Position numbers and translations under genes: made by a program
Notes under the pieces: generated by a model
Told to the model about the DNA's origin: nothing
Databases searched by the model: none
What the model saw: only the letters and a program-made list of their open reading frames with translations
Source of the DNA: Bradyrhizobium cajani
GTDB taxonomy: Bacteria; Pseudomonadota; Alphaproteobacteria; Rhizobiales; Xanthobacteraceae
DNA: 64,000 bases
Assembly (NCBI RefSeq): GCF_009759665.1
Contig: NZ_WQNE01000035.1
Location: 1 to 64,000, forward strand
Direction: 5' to 3'
Shown: in pieces, positions 45,220 through 54,125 of the stretch
Layout: each line of letters begins with the position of its first letter
Position numbering within the stretch: the first letter of the stretch is position 1

Positions 45220-46203
45220 GTGGAACTCAGGCAGATGCAATATTTCCTGTGCCTCGCCGAGGAAAAGAACGTCACGCGGGCGGCGCGCCAGCTCAACATC
45301 GTGCAGCCGGCGCTGAGCATGCAGATCGCCAAGCTCGAGGCCGAGCTCGGCCAGAAGCTGTTCGACCGCAGCGTCCAGGGCATGACGCTGACCAGTGCCG
45401 GTGAGGCCCTGGTGCGGCTGACGACGCCGATCGTGCGCGACGCGGAGTATGCGCGGCAGGAGATGGCCCAGCTCGGCGGCCGCATCTCGGGCCGCGTCTC
45501 GGTCGGCCTCATCACCTCGGTCGCGCAGAGCACGATGGCGAGCTCGTCGGCGACGGTCGCCAGCCGCTATCCCGACATCACGCTCTCCGCCTGCGAGGGC
45601 TACACCGAGACGCTGGTGGACTGGGTCAACACCGGCCAGCTCGATTTCGCACTGATCAACGTGCCGCGCCGAAAAACGCCGCTTGCGGCGCATCACATCA
45701 TGGACGAGGAGATGGTGTTCGCCTGCCGCAAGGACAGTCCGATCAAGCCGCCGGCAAGACTGCGCTTCGACCACATCGCGAATTTCGACCTCGTGCTCCC
45801 CTCGAAGCGCCACGGCCTGCGGCTGATCCTGGAAGAGCAAGCCGCCGCCGTCGGCATCGACCTGCGGCCGCGGCTCGAGCTCGACACCCTGCCCGCGCTC
45901 TGCGACGTGATCGCGACCACCGATTTCGCAACGGTGCTGCCGACCATCGCGCTCCGGCAATCACTAGCGAGCGGGACCATCCGGGCCCACCGTTTCGACG
46001 AGCAGCGGATCGTGCGTTCGATCGCCTGGGTGCACCACCCGCGGCGAGCGGTGTCGGTCGCGGCCAAGGCCGTGCTCGACGTCATCAGCCACGATCTGGC
46101 GCAAGCTGCAGCCGTGGCACGAGAGTTCGTGGTGCCCGCCTCCGGAGGCGCGGGCTCGGTATCCCGCAAGGTGCACAGAAAGCCGCGACGGCGAGCTGGT
46201 TAG
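45220..46203 (+). CDS. LysR-family transcriptional regulator
   Basis: A 327-residue LTTR. The winged helix (MQYFLCLAEEKNVTRAARQLNIVQPALSMQIAKLEAELGQKLFDR) is at residues 6-50, followed by the periplasmic-binding-protein-like effector domain. The start is a GTG. Divergent orientation to ubiX-ubiD indicates local control of that pair. Confidence 0.92.
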   Translation: MELRQMQYFLCLAEEKNVTRAARQLNIVQPALSMQIAKLEAELGQKLFDRSVQGMTLTSAGEALVRLTTPIVRDAEYARQEMAQLGGRISGRVSVGLITSVAQSTMASSSATVASRYPDITLSACEGYTETLVDWVNTGQLDFALINVPRRKTPLAAHHIMDEEMVFACRKDSPIKPPARLRFDHIANFDLVLPSKRHGLRLILEEQAAAVGIDLRPRLELDTLPALCDVIATTDFATVLPTIALRQSLASGTIRAHRFDEQRIVRSIAWVHHPRRAVSVAAKAVLDVISHDLAQAAAVAREFVVPASGGAGSVSRKVHRKPRRRAG

Positions 46204-46302
46204 AACCGATCGAGATTCGCGCGGTCTGCGTTGAAACCCGCGATCGCGGGCCAGATATTACCTGCACCCGGCCCATCGCCTTCGGACTCATCACTGCCCG
46301 CC

Positions 46303-47127
46303 ATGCCCTTCTTCAGGCTCAACGACGACCATATTCTCCCCGACGATCTCGGGGATTTCGATCCCGAAACCGTGCCGCGCACCCTCGCCGCCTTCGGCGG
46401 TCACATGGTCACAAAGGGCATGGAGCTGGCGAAGCACGCGCATCGCAAGGACGAACTTGTCCTGACCTTGCGGGGCATCGTCAGGCTGGAGGCCGGACAC
46501 GGCGTCTGGATCGTGCCGCCACGCTGTGCGGTGTGGATTCCCGGCGGTGTCCCGCACAGCGTGAGCGTCGCAGGCGATGTCGAGATGTATTGCCTGTTCG
46601 TCGAGCCGGACGCGGCATCAAGGCTGCCGCGGCAATGCTGCGCGCTGTCGATCTCGCCCCTGCTCGCAAGCTTGCTGGTCCATGCCACCCACATGCCTGT
46701 CATGTACGATGTCGACGGCGCCGACGGCCGGATTGCCACGGTGCTGCTCGACCAGCTCGCGCTGGCGCCCGTCGAGGAGCTGCGCTTCCCGATGCCGGTC
46801 GATGCCAGGCTGCGCCGGATCGCGAGCGCGATGATAGCAAATCCCTCCGACCGCGCGACGATCGCCGATTGGGGCCGGCGTATCGCCGTCGCCCCACGCA
46901 CCCTCACCCGCATCCTGCAACGCGAGACCGGCATGAGTTTTGGCCGCTGGCGCCAGCACCTCCACATCCTCATCGCGCTTCAGCGTCTCGACCAGGGCGC
47001 CTCCGTGCAGGCCGTCGCGCTCGATCTCGGCTATGAGGGCGCGAGCGCCTTCGTCACCATGTTCCGCAAGGCGCTGGGCAAGCCGCCGGCGCGGTATCTG
47101 GCCGAACGCCGCATCGGCGCACACTGA
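46303..47127 (+). CDS. AraC-family transcriptional regulator with cupin sensor
   Basis: A 274-residue regulator. The N-terminal cupin (HAHRKDELVLTLRGIVRLEAGHGVWIVPPRCAVWIPGGVPH) is followed by a C-terminal AraC domain (WGRRIAVAPRTLTRILQRETGMSFGRWRQ; VQAVALDLGYEGASAFVTMFRKALGKPPARYL). I took the ATG at 46303, because the TTG-initiated extension upstream is Pro/Ser-rich and not part of the cupin. It may control the methyltransferase gene just downstream. Confidence 0.85.
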   Translation: MPFFRLNDDHILPDDLGDFDPETVPRTLAAFGGHMVTKGMELAKHAHRKDELVLTLRGIVRLEAGHGVWIVPPRCAVWIPGGVPHSVSVAGDVEMYCLFVEPDAASRLPRQCCALSISPLLASLLVHATHMPVMYDVDGADGRIATVLLDQLALAPVEELRFPMPVDARLRRIASAMIANPSDRATIADWGRRIAVAPRTLTRILQRETGMSFGRWRQHLHILIALQRLDQGASVQAVALDLGYEGASAFVTMFRKALGKPPARYLAERRIGAH

Positions 47128-47230
47128 CCGGAAATCGCAATCGATTGTCCCGTTCGCGGAATGCGGACGGAGGGACGATTTCGTATCCAGGCTCCGGAGC
47201 GCCCGGCGGGCGCAAAAGGAGCAGACCAAC

Positions 47231-47917
47231 ATGGATTCACTCAGCACGGGCCTCGTCGCGGACGTCCTTCGTCGTCTGCACCAGGAGGCGGAAATCGCCG
47301 ACGCGCCCCTGATGCAAACCCTTGCGGCTGAGGCGGGCAGCCGCGAAGAGATGATCAGCCAGGCCGTCGCGGCCGAAAACAGCGATCTCCGGAAAGTCTA
47401 TCAGGGATTTGCGAGCAACTTCCTGAGCGTCTCTCCGTGGTTCGGACGCTTCCTCTACATGTGCGCTCGCGCCTGCAAGGCGAAACGCATCGTCGAATTC
47501 GGCTCCTCGATGGGCATTTCCGCGATCTACTTGGCCACGGGCCTGCGTGACATGGGCGGCGGCCACCTGATCGGGACCGATCTCGAACTCGGCAAGATCG
47601 AGCGCGCACGGGCAAACGTCGCGGCCGCGGGGCTCGCCGACCTGGTCGAGTTCAGGCTCGGCGACGCCCGCGAAACCCTCGGATCCGATCTCGGCGGCGA
47701 CATCGACATGGTGATGCTGGACGGCGCCTTCACGTTGTATCTTCCCATCCTCAAGCTGCTGGAGCCGCACCTCAGGCGTGGGGCGCTCATCGTCGGCGAG
47801 AACGCGTTCGAGGAAGCCTACATCGACTACGTCCGCGATCCGCAGAACGGTTACCTCTCGCTGTCGCTGCCGTTCGATCCGGGCCGCGGCAACGAATTCA
47901 CGATCAAGACCAGATAG
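47231..47917 (+). CDS. SAM-dependent O-methyltransferase
   Basis: A 228-residue class I methyltransferase of the catechol-OMT-like group. The SAM-binding motif I is IVEFGSSMGISAIYLATGL, motif II is LIGTDLELGKIERARAN, and the metal/substrate Asp lies in DMVMLDGAF. GGAGCAG precedes the ATG. It is 15 bases from the siderophore-interacting gene, suggesting an operon. Confidence 0.85.
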   Translation: MDSLSTGLVADVLRRLHQEAEIADAPLMQTLAAEAGSREEMISQAVAAENSDLRKVYQGFASNFLSVSPWFGRFLYMCARACKAKRIVEFGSSMGISAIYLATGLRDMGGGHLIGTDLELGKIERARANVAAAGLADLVEFRLGDARETLGSDLGGDIDMVMLDGAFTLYLPILKLLEPHLRRGALIVGENAFEEAYIDYVRDPQNGYLSLSLPFDPGRGNEFTIKTR

Positions 47918-47932
47918 TCCGGGAGCCAAGCC

Positions 47933-48688
47933 TTGAACGAACCCGGCCAGGCACCGCAAATTTCCGGACCATCGCAAGCCCCGCAAGGGCGAGTCTCGCG
48001 GATGTTGCTGCGATGGCTGATGCGCCCCGCACGCGTCGCAACCGTCAAAACGCTCTCGCCGCACTTTCGGCTCGTCGGGCTCGAAGGCGACGCCCTCAAG
48101 GACGTCGCCTGGACGGCCGGCCAGAAGATCCAGGTCGCGATGGGCGCGGGCCTGAGCGCGCGCACTTACACGCCGATGTCATGGGACGCCGGCGGGGGCA
48201 GGACCCGGCTCCTTGCATTTGCGCATGGCGAGGGTCCGGGCAGCCGCTGGGCAAGCGCTTTGCGCGAGGGCGAGAGCTGTCAGTTCTTCGGGCCGCGCCG
48301 CTCGCTTGAGCTTGTTGGCCTTGAGGCGCCTGTCATCCTGTTCGGCGATGAAACCTCGTTTGGCCTGGCGGCGGCGTTGCGAGACAGTCTGCAAGCCGGC
48401 GGCGCGCTCCACATGTTCGAAACCACCGACGTGGCGGAGTCGCAGCGGGTGCTGGATGCCGTCAATCTCGGTGCGGCGAGATTGATCCCACGTAGCGCCG
48501 ATGACGCTCATCTCGCCGCCGTCGAGGCCGAGATGCTGCGTCTGGCCGCAAACGGTGCGCAGTTCGTCCTGACAGGCAAGGCCTCCTCGATCCAGCGCAT
48601 CAGCCGCGCCCTGAAAGCTGCGGGCGTCGCGTCGTCGCGGATGAGGACCAAAGCCTATTGGGCGCCCGGCAAGACCGGGCTGGATTAG
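47933..48688 (+). CDS. Siderophore-interacting protein (ferric-chelate reductase family)
   Basis: A 251-residue flavoprotein of the SIP/ViuB family. The FAD-binding motif RTYTPMSWD is at about residues 77-85, and the C-terminal NAD(P)-binding SIP domain ends with the diagnostic SSRMRTKAYWAPGKTG. It reduces ferric or other metal chelates in the cytoplasm to release metal. The start is a TTG with GGGAG upstream. In a region with a metal-chelate receptor and PepSY protein, it probably serves metal acquisition. Confidence 0.87.
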   Translation: MNEPGQAPQISGPSQAPQGRVSRMLLRWLMRPARVATVKTLSPHFRLVGLEGDALKDVAWTAGQKIQVAMGAGLSARTYTPMSWDAGGGRTRLLAFAHGEGPGSRWASALREGESCQFFGPRRSLELVGLEAPVILFGDETSFGLAAALRDSLQAGGALHMFETTDVAESQRVLDAVNLGAARLIPRSADDAHLAAVEAEMLRLAANGAQFVLTGKASSIQRISRALKAAGVASSRMRTKAYWAPGKTGLD

Positions 48689-48725
48689 GGCGCGCTGTCT
48701 TCTCGCGCGGACAAGACGTCGCGCC
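48689..48725 (+). terminator. Hairpin after the siderophore-interacting gene
   Basis: GGCGCG (48689-48694) pairs with CGCGCC (48720-48725), and inside it GTCTT pairs with AAGAC. The hairpin begins at the base after the stop codon and is followed by a short T-containing stretch, weak for an intrinsic terminator. Confidence 0.4.
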
Positions 48726-48731
48726 TCGTTC

Positions 48732-48764
48732 AAAATGAGACGGGTTGGTAAGTTCTGAGACGAG
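48732..48764 (+). promoter_or_regulatory. Two-box direct-repeat motif upstream of the Bug receptor
   Basis: AAATGAGACG, two bases, TTGGTAAGT, two bases, TGAGACG: 24 of 28 positions are the same as in the motif at 41984-42013, with the same 20-base spacing between TGAGA elements. It sits about 140 bases before the Bug receptor start. Confidence 0.6.
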
Positions 48765-48903
48765 CCGGCATGACAGTCGCGTTCGCCGGCTCACTACGGT
48801 CCAGGCGCAGAAAACCGCGGCCTGGCGCTCATCCCCGACGACTCTCGTCCCGGACGCTCCCTCGGCCCGCACAACAAGACACGGTCGGGAGATTCAGTCC
48901 GAG

Positions 48904-49944
48904 ATGGCACGGTTCGGTCGCAACAAGATCACGGACATCGCTCAGCAGCAGAGCGAGCGATTTCAGCCCGACCGCAGGTCGCTGCTCGCGCTCGGCGCAG
49001 GCGCGGTCCTCGCCGCTACGGGCCTGCGTCCGGCGCAGGCGCAGGACTATCCCACCCGGCCGGTTCAAGTGCTCGTGCCCTTTGCCGGCGGCAGCGCCAG
49101 CGACGTCATCACCCGCATCCTGCTCAACCGCATGGCGACCTCGCTCGGGCAGGCTTTTGTCGTCGACAATCGCCCCGGCGCCGGCGGCAATATCGGCACC
49201 GCGGCGGCCGCGCATGCGGCGCCGGACGGTTACACGCTGCTGATGAGCACCTCCGGCCCACTGGCTGCGAACAAGTCGCTGTACAAGGAGCTCCCCTACG
49301 ATCCGCTGAAGGATCTCGCCCCGATCGGCCTGTTCGCCACGCTGCCGAATGTCGTCGTGATCAATTCGAGACTGCCGCCGAAATCGCTGCGTGAGCTGAT
49401 CGATTACGCCAAGGCGCATCCTCGGGAGCTGAATTACGGGACGGTCGGCGTCGGCTCGTCGCAGCACCTCGCGGCCGCCTATTTCGAGCAACTCACCGGC
49501 ACCGAGATCACGCACGTGCCCTACCGCAACATCGCCGCCTACACGCCGGACTTCATCGCGGGCCAAGTCCCGCTCGGCTTCCAGCTCCTGCCGAACGTGA
49601 TCGGCCTGATCAAGAGCGGCGATGCGCGCCCGCTCGCGGTCGCCAGCGACAAGCGCATGACGGCGTTGCCGGACGTTCCCACCGCGGCCGAGGCCGGCCT
49701 TCCGAACTATGAGAGCGCCGCCTGGCTCGCTCTGCTCGCGCCCGCGAGCACCGGCAAGGCCGTGATCGACAAGCTCTATGCCGCGATGGTGGAAGCCGTG
49801 AACGATCAGAAGGTGCGCGCCCTCTTCGTCGAGCAGGGCGCCGAGCCGCTCGTGCTCGACCCGCAGGCCCTGAGAGATTTCATGAGCGCTGAAACCACCA
49901 AATGGGCCGGGATCATCAAGAAGATCGGCATCGAGCCGATGTGA
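48904..49944 (+). CDS. Bug-family tripartite tricarboxylate transporter solute receptor
   Basis: A 346-residue periplasmic receptor. The N-terminus has DRRSLLALGAGAVLAATGL, a Tat-like signal ending PAQAQ. The mature part shows the family's YPTRPVQVLVPFAGGSASDVITRIL, NRPGAGGNIGTAAAAHAAPDGYTLL and LPDVPTAAEAGLP motifs. No TctA/TctB membrane partner is adjacent, so it is an orphan receptor. Ligand unknown, most likely a carboxylic acid. Confidence 0.9.
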   Translation: MARFGRNKITDIAQQQSERFQPDRRSLLALGAGAVLAATGLRPAQAQDYPTRPVQVLVPFAGGSASDVITRILLNRMATSLGQAFVVDNRPGAGGNIGTAAAAHAAPDGYTLLMSTSGPLAANKSLYKELPYDPLKDLAPIGLFATLPNVVVINSRLPPKSLRELIDYAKAHPRELNYGTVGVGSSQHLAAAYFEQLTGTEITHVPYRNIAAYTPDFIAGQVPLGFQLLPNVIGLIKSGDARPLAVASDKRMTALPDVPTAAEAGLPNYESAAWLALLAPASTGKAVIDKLYAAMVEAVNDQKVRALFVEQGAEPLVLDPQALRDFMSAETTKWAGIIKKIGIEPM

Positions 49945-49955
49945 CGGCGCGCGCG

Positions 49956-51365
49956 TCAATTGGCGAAGGACAGACGCAGGCGGCGCCAGCCGATGACGAT
50001 GCCGGTAACGGAGAACGCCAGCCCGAGGCCGCAGAGGCCGACGATCAGGCCGTCACGCAGCGATGGATGTGCCATCAAAAAGGGAAAGTCGAGCCTGTGC
50101 AGCGCGCTGTAGAGCCAGCGATAGGCGCGCCGCGACGCATCGAGCCGCTGGAGTACGCTGCCATCCGCGCCGTCGACGTCGAACCAGACGTCACCACATT
50201 TCGCGCGATAGACCGGCGCACCGGGAACGATGGATTGCGCGGAATAGTCGTCGTTGTCCGCGATGACGTCGGGTGCATCACAGCTCGTCACGAAGCGCGC
50301 CACAAAAGCCCGAACCTCGCCTGCACCGAGGAAGCCAGTCTTGCGATCGTCGCCGCCCTTGCCGCCCCCAAGCAGGACCTGCCTGTCGGGTGCGATCCTG
50401 TCGCGGCGATAGATATTGCCGAAGGCGAACCATTCGACCTCGCGTGCGAGGGACGGTAGCGGCTCACGATTGATCGACGCGGCGGCGGTCCAGTCCGGTA
50501 CGGCGCCTGCCGCGTCGGCCTCGCCTTCGGTCAGCTGCCCGCGCGAAAACAACCGGCCGTGATCCATGGAAAGCCAGCCGCTGAAGATCCATGTCAGTAC
50601 GAACATTGTCGTGGCGAGGCCAACGACGTGATGCAGGGCATGCCATCCACGATAGGGCAGCCTGATCCGCGTGACGCCAAGTATCGCGCCAAGGACAGCG
50701 GTGACCAGCGCCAGCAGCGAGAGGGTCCAGACCACGCGGTCCCACAGCAGCCAATTGCTGCGAAGGACGGTCGGATAGATCCAATGCAGGACGCTGCCGG
50801 CGAGATTCCATCCACGCTCGCTGCGCGTCGTGTCCAGCACGACCTCGCCGGTGCTGGACGAGACATAGACCTCGGTGCCGGTGGCGTCGCCAAGCGCCAA
50901 GCGGAACAGCGGCCGGTGGCGGTCAAACCCGTTCGGCACGCTCCATTGGTCATGATCCTCGTGTACGACGACGGCCGCGCGCGTTGCGTCGAGCCCGCGC
51001 CGGCGGGCATGGTCGCGTGCGATCGCCAGCGCGACATCGGACACGGTGACCGCGGCATCCGCTCCATCGGTGGCGCGGACGGCGCGCAGGCGCGAGGGCC
51101 CCGAGACGATGTAGACCGGCCCGTCGCCGCGTCGAATGAGGCGGACGCGGCTGGCATCGAGGACCCCGCTGGCTGCGACGGCGTCAGCGACAGCAATCGC
51201 CGCCGGCGTACCATCGAGGGGCGCGAGGCCGGCGACACGTTCCGCTTCCGTCAGCGACGGAAATGGAACGAAATGCATCACGATTCCGCTCGCGAACCAC
51301 ATCGCGAACAGGAGACAGAACGCGATCCCGAGCCAGCGATGCAGCAGGATGATCGCGCCCATCAT
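49956..51365 (-). CDS. PepSY-associated transmembrane protein
   Basis: A 469-residue membrane protein with TM segments near the N-terminus (LLHRWLGIAFCLLFAMWFASGIVMHF), in the middle (two around LLALVTAVLGAILG and VVGLATTMFVLTWIFSGWL) and at the C-terminus (LIVGLCGLGLAFSVTGIVIGW), and periplasmic PepSY-like segments between. Relatives lie beside TonB-dependent receptors and are thought to reduce or process imported metal chelates. It starts 12 bases after the receptor gene and is very probably under the same riboswitch. Confidence 0.82.
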   Translation of the reverse strand: MMGAIILLHRWLGIAFCLLFAMWFASGIVMHFVPFPSLTEAERVAGLAPLDGTPAAIAVADAVAASGVLDASRVRLIRRGDGPVYIVSGPSRLRAVRATDGADAAVTVSDVALAIARDHARRRGLDATRAAVVVHEDHDQWSVPNGFDRHRPLFRLALGDATGTEVYVSSSTGEVVLDTTRSERGWNLAGSVLHWIYPTVLRSNWLLWDRVVWTLSLLALVTAVLGAILGVTRIRLPYRGWHALHHVVGLATTMFVLTWIFSGWLSMDHGRLFSRGQLTEGEADAAGAVPDWTAAASINREPLPSLAREVEWFAFGNIYRRDRIAPDRQVLLGGGKGGDDRKTGFLGAGEVRAFVARFVTSCDAPDVIADNDDYSAQSIVPGAPVYRAKCGDVWFDVDGADGSVLQRLDASRRAYRWLYSALHRLDFPFLMAHPSLRDGLIVGLCGLGLAFSVTGIVIGWRRLRLSFAN

Positions 51366-51377
51366 GCGTTCAGCGCC

Positions 51378-53732
51378 CTACCATTTGAATGCCGCCGAGA
51401 TCTCGTAGGTGCGCGGCGCGCCGAGCAGGATCTGATCGGGATAGAACGGATCGCCCCAGATCGCGTAGCGCTTGTCAGTGATGTTGCGCACGCGGAAGGT
51501 CAGGCGCGCCTGGTTGACCGCGTTGAACACTGTCTTCGGGATGTCGACGAAGGCATAGACGTCGGCCACGGTGTAGGCCTTCAGCGTCACCACGTTGGCA
51601 TCGGTGTTGTAGCGATCGCCGACATGGCGGCCGGTGATGCCGAGCTCCACCGGCCAGGGTGTGAAGAACCGATACGAGGCGCCAGCATTTGCGACGATGC
51701 GCGGCACGTTCGGCGGCGTGTTGCCCGAGAACGAGCCGCCGGCGAAATTGTAGTCGGCATAGCGCGTATCGACATAGGCGATGTTGCCCCACAGCCGCAA
51801 AGGCTCGATCGGGCGCACCGCGGCGGCGAGTTCGACGCCCTTCGATTCCTGTCGCCCGGCAATGTTGAGCTGCATGCCGCCGGCCGCGGCATAGACGTTC
51901 TTGCGCAGGATGTCGTAGGCCGAGAACGACCATTCCGCCCTGTTGTCCCAGAACAGGTGCTTGACGCCGGTTTCATAGGTGCGCGCGGTGGTCAGGTCGA
52001 GCGGCTGAGTCGGCCCGAGCAGGAAGATGTTGTTGGCTGCGATATCGGCACCAGTGGCGTACTGGCTGAAGAAGGTCAGGCCGGGTACGGCGTCCCAAGT
52101 GTAGCCGATACGGCCCGTCACCGGTGCCCAGTCCTTCGTGAACGGGAAGCCTGCTTTCTCCAGGCCGTTCTTGTCGGTCGAATTACGGTCGAGCCCGATA
52201 TGCTCGACGCGCAGGCCGCCGACCAGCGCGAAGGTCCGCGTCAGCTTCAGCCGGTCCTCGAACGACAGCGCCTCGTTGTCGATGCGCGCGGTCTGCTGCT
52301 GTGTCGTGAGCAGGCCGTAAAAGCCGCGGTTCGGATCGACCAGCGAAACGGAGTCGCCGGGGAAGTTCGCCGCGCCCGGCCTGACGAAATCGAGATAGCT
52401 TGACGACAGCGTCGTGACCAGCCGGTTGTCGAAACCTGCGATATTCGTGTCCCAGATCAGGTCGGTGATGTTGCCGACCAGGCGCTGGCTGTGTGCAACA
52501 TAGAAACGCTCACGATCGACCAGGTTCGTTGTGGAATTGAACGCCTCGATCTCGTTGTTGAACCAGGTGCGCTCGGCGCCATAGCCATAGGCCTGGCTCT
52601 TCAGCGTCAGGTCGGGCGCAAGCTTCAGCTCGAAGCCGCCGCGCAGCCAGACTTCCTGCGCGACGTTGCGATTGTCGAGGACGTTGTAGTTGGTGTTGAA
52701 GGTGCGGTCGTCGATGGTGACCGCACCGAGATTGGTTCCGTTGTAGTTGGAGACGTAATTGCCGGACACGATGCCGCTCGTCGCATGCGAGCCGCTGAAG
52801 GCGACCGGCACCAGCGGCGCGCCCCAATAGGCCTTCGAGCGATCCTCGCGGTACTCGATCGCGCCCCAGACCTTGAGACTGTCGGAGATGCGGTAGTTGA
52901 GCTGGCCGGAGACGTCGAACGTCTTGGTATTGGTGTCGTCGGCAAAGCCATTGAGCGAGGCGCGGCTGATGTCGAAGCGATAGTCGAGGCCCTGCACGTT
53001 GGTGCTGCCGCCCGAGCCGTAGTGCGCGCGGAACGAGTTGAGCGAATCCCAGGAGAAATCCGCCTCGTTCCGGATCAGTCCGGTGTGCGGCTGCTTGGTG
53101 ACGAAGTTGATCGCGCCACCGGCGGCGCCCTCGCCTGACATCAGCGAGGCCGGACCTTTCAGGAACTCCACGGCCTCCAGATTGGCCGTGTCCACGATCC
53201 GCGACGTCATGTTCTGCGGGCCGATCTTGATGCCGTTGTAGAGCGTGTTGATCTGGCTGTTGGTGAAGCCGCGCATGGAGAAGGCCGCGGGCTCGGCCGG
53301 GTTGTCGCCGGAGGTGACGCCGACCGCGCCCTGCGCCGCCTCGGACACGGTGCGATAGCCCTGCTCCCGCATGGTCTCGGCCGAGATCACCTCCACGGTC
53401 GCGGGTGTTTCCCGCACCGTCAGGCCGAGCCGCGAGGCGCTTTCCGCAACCACATTGGTGTTGAGGGGCGTTTGTGCCGTGGCGGTCGGCACGACAGGCC
53501 TGGGCGCTGCGGATACAGTCGCTGGCCTGCGCGCTGCCGCACGGCGTGCGCCCTGCGCCTCCCGGCCGGCCGGCCTCGCCTGCTTGCGCGATTGAGCCGG
53601 CGACACCTCGACGGGCGGCAGGGGTTCGCGGGCCTGCTGCGCGACGGCGGCAGGCACGACGACAACGAACGACGCGAGCACAGCGGAAGCGAGCAGGAAG
53701 CGTTGCTGTCGTAGAATACGGGTGGAAGACAC
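51378..53732 (-). CDS. TonB-dependent receptor, siderophore-receptor type, riboswitch-controlled
   Basis: A 784-residue outer-membrane receptor with a signal peptide (about 1-31), an Arg/Ala/Pro-rich linker, a plug domain (about 105-215, MRGFTNSQINTLYNGIKIG) and a 22-strand barrel ending in the aromatic C-terminus AAFKW. By sequence it is of the FhuA/ferric-siderophore class, not classic BtuB. However, a cobalamin riboswitch lies in its leader, so the cargo is more likely a corrinoid, cobalt chelate or alternative metal source needed when B12 is low. The start is a GTG with GAGG 9 bases upstream. Confidence 0.9.
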   Translation of the reverse strand: MSSTRILRQQRFLLASAVLASFVVVVPAAVAQQAREPLPPVEVSPAQSRKQARPAGREAQGARRAAARRPATVSAAPRPVVPTATAQTPLNTNVVAESASRLGLTVRETPATVEVISAETMREQGYRTVSEAAQGAVGVTSGDNPAEPAAFSMRGFTNSQINTLYNGIKIGPQNMTSRIVDTANLEAVEFLKGPASLMSGEGAAGGAINFVTKQPHTGLIRNEADFSWDSLNSFRAHYGSGGSTNVQGLDYRFDISRASLNGFADDTNTKTFDVSGQLNYRISDSLKVWGAIEYREDRSKAYWGAPLVPVAFSGSHATSGIVSGNYVSNYNGTNLGAVTIDDRTFNTNYNVLDNRNVAQEVWLRGGFELKLAPDLTLKSQAYGYGAERTWFNNEIEAFNSTTNLVDRERFYVAHSQRLVGNITDLIWDTNIAGFDNRLVTTLSSSYLDFVRPGAANFPGDSVSLVDPNRGFYGLLTTQQQTARIDNEALSFEDRLKLTRTFALVGGLRVEHIGLDRNSTDKNGLEKAGFPFTKDWAPVTGRIGYTWDAVPGLTFFSQYATGADIAANNIFLLGPTQPLDLTTARTYETGVKHLFWDNRAEWSFSAYDILRKNVYAAAGGMQLNIAGRQESKGVELAAAVRPIEPLRLWGNIAYVDTRYADYNFAGGSFSGNTPPNVPRIVANAGASYRFFTPWPVELGITGRHVGDRYNTDANVVTLKAYTVADVYAFVDIPKTVFNAVNQARLTFRVRNITDKRYAIWGDPFYPDQILLGAPRTYEISAAFKW

Positions 53733-53860
53733 GGTTTTGGACCTCGGTATGACGTCAGTGGCACGTCACAGCGAACGAGGTCCCACCTTTTGGCCTTCGA
53801 GGCCGTCCGATGAAGCCGAATGTCTGTACTCCCCGACCGACATCTTCGCGTGTGACCACG

Positions 53861-54045
53861 GCTGACGGCAGGTCTCCTGGCTCGCGGGTCGTGACCGCTT
53901 CGTCGCCTTCCCGGGGACCGAGGACCCAGTGGCTTCTGACGAAGGATTCACCGCTTACAGTTGCGGGGGCAGCCGCGGCATTGGGGACAATGTCCCCGCA
54001 CCGCATTCCCTTTTCATCCCCTCTCGGGGAAACCGTCGCTGGCCA
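53861..54045 (-). ncRNA. Cobalamin riboswitch (receptor leader)
   Basis: Read on the minus strand, the leader has the conserved blocks in order: GGGATGAAAAGGGAATGCGG, GCCCCCGCAACTGTAAGCGG, AGCCACTGGG, CCGGGAAGGC and the B12 box GCCAGGAGACCTGCC. It ends about 130 bases before the receptor start. Between them GGCCTCGAAGGCC (53792-53804) can form a hairpin that may belong to the expression platform. Cobalamin binding is expected to turn the receptor/PepSY operon off. Confidence 0.93.
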
Positions 54046-54125
54046 TCTAGGATTACCATCAAGACAGAGTCAATGTGCAAGCTGCGGCGTTCGTGCCACA
54101 ACGACCAATTTCCTTGGAGATGAGC

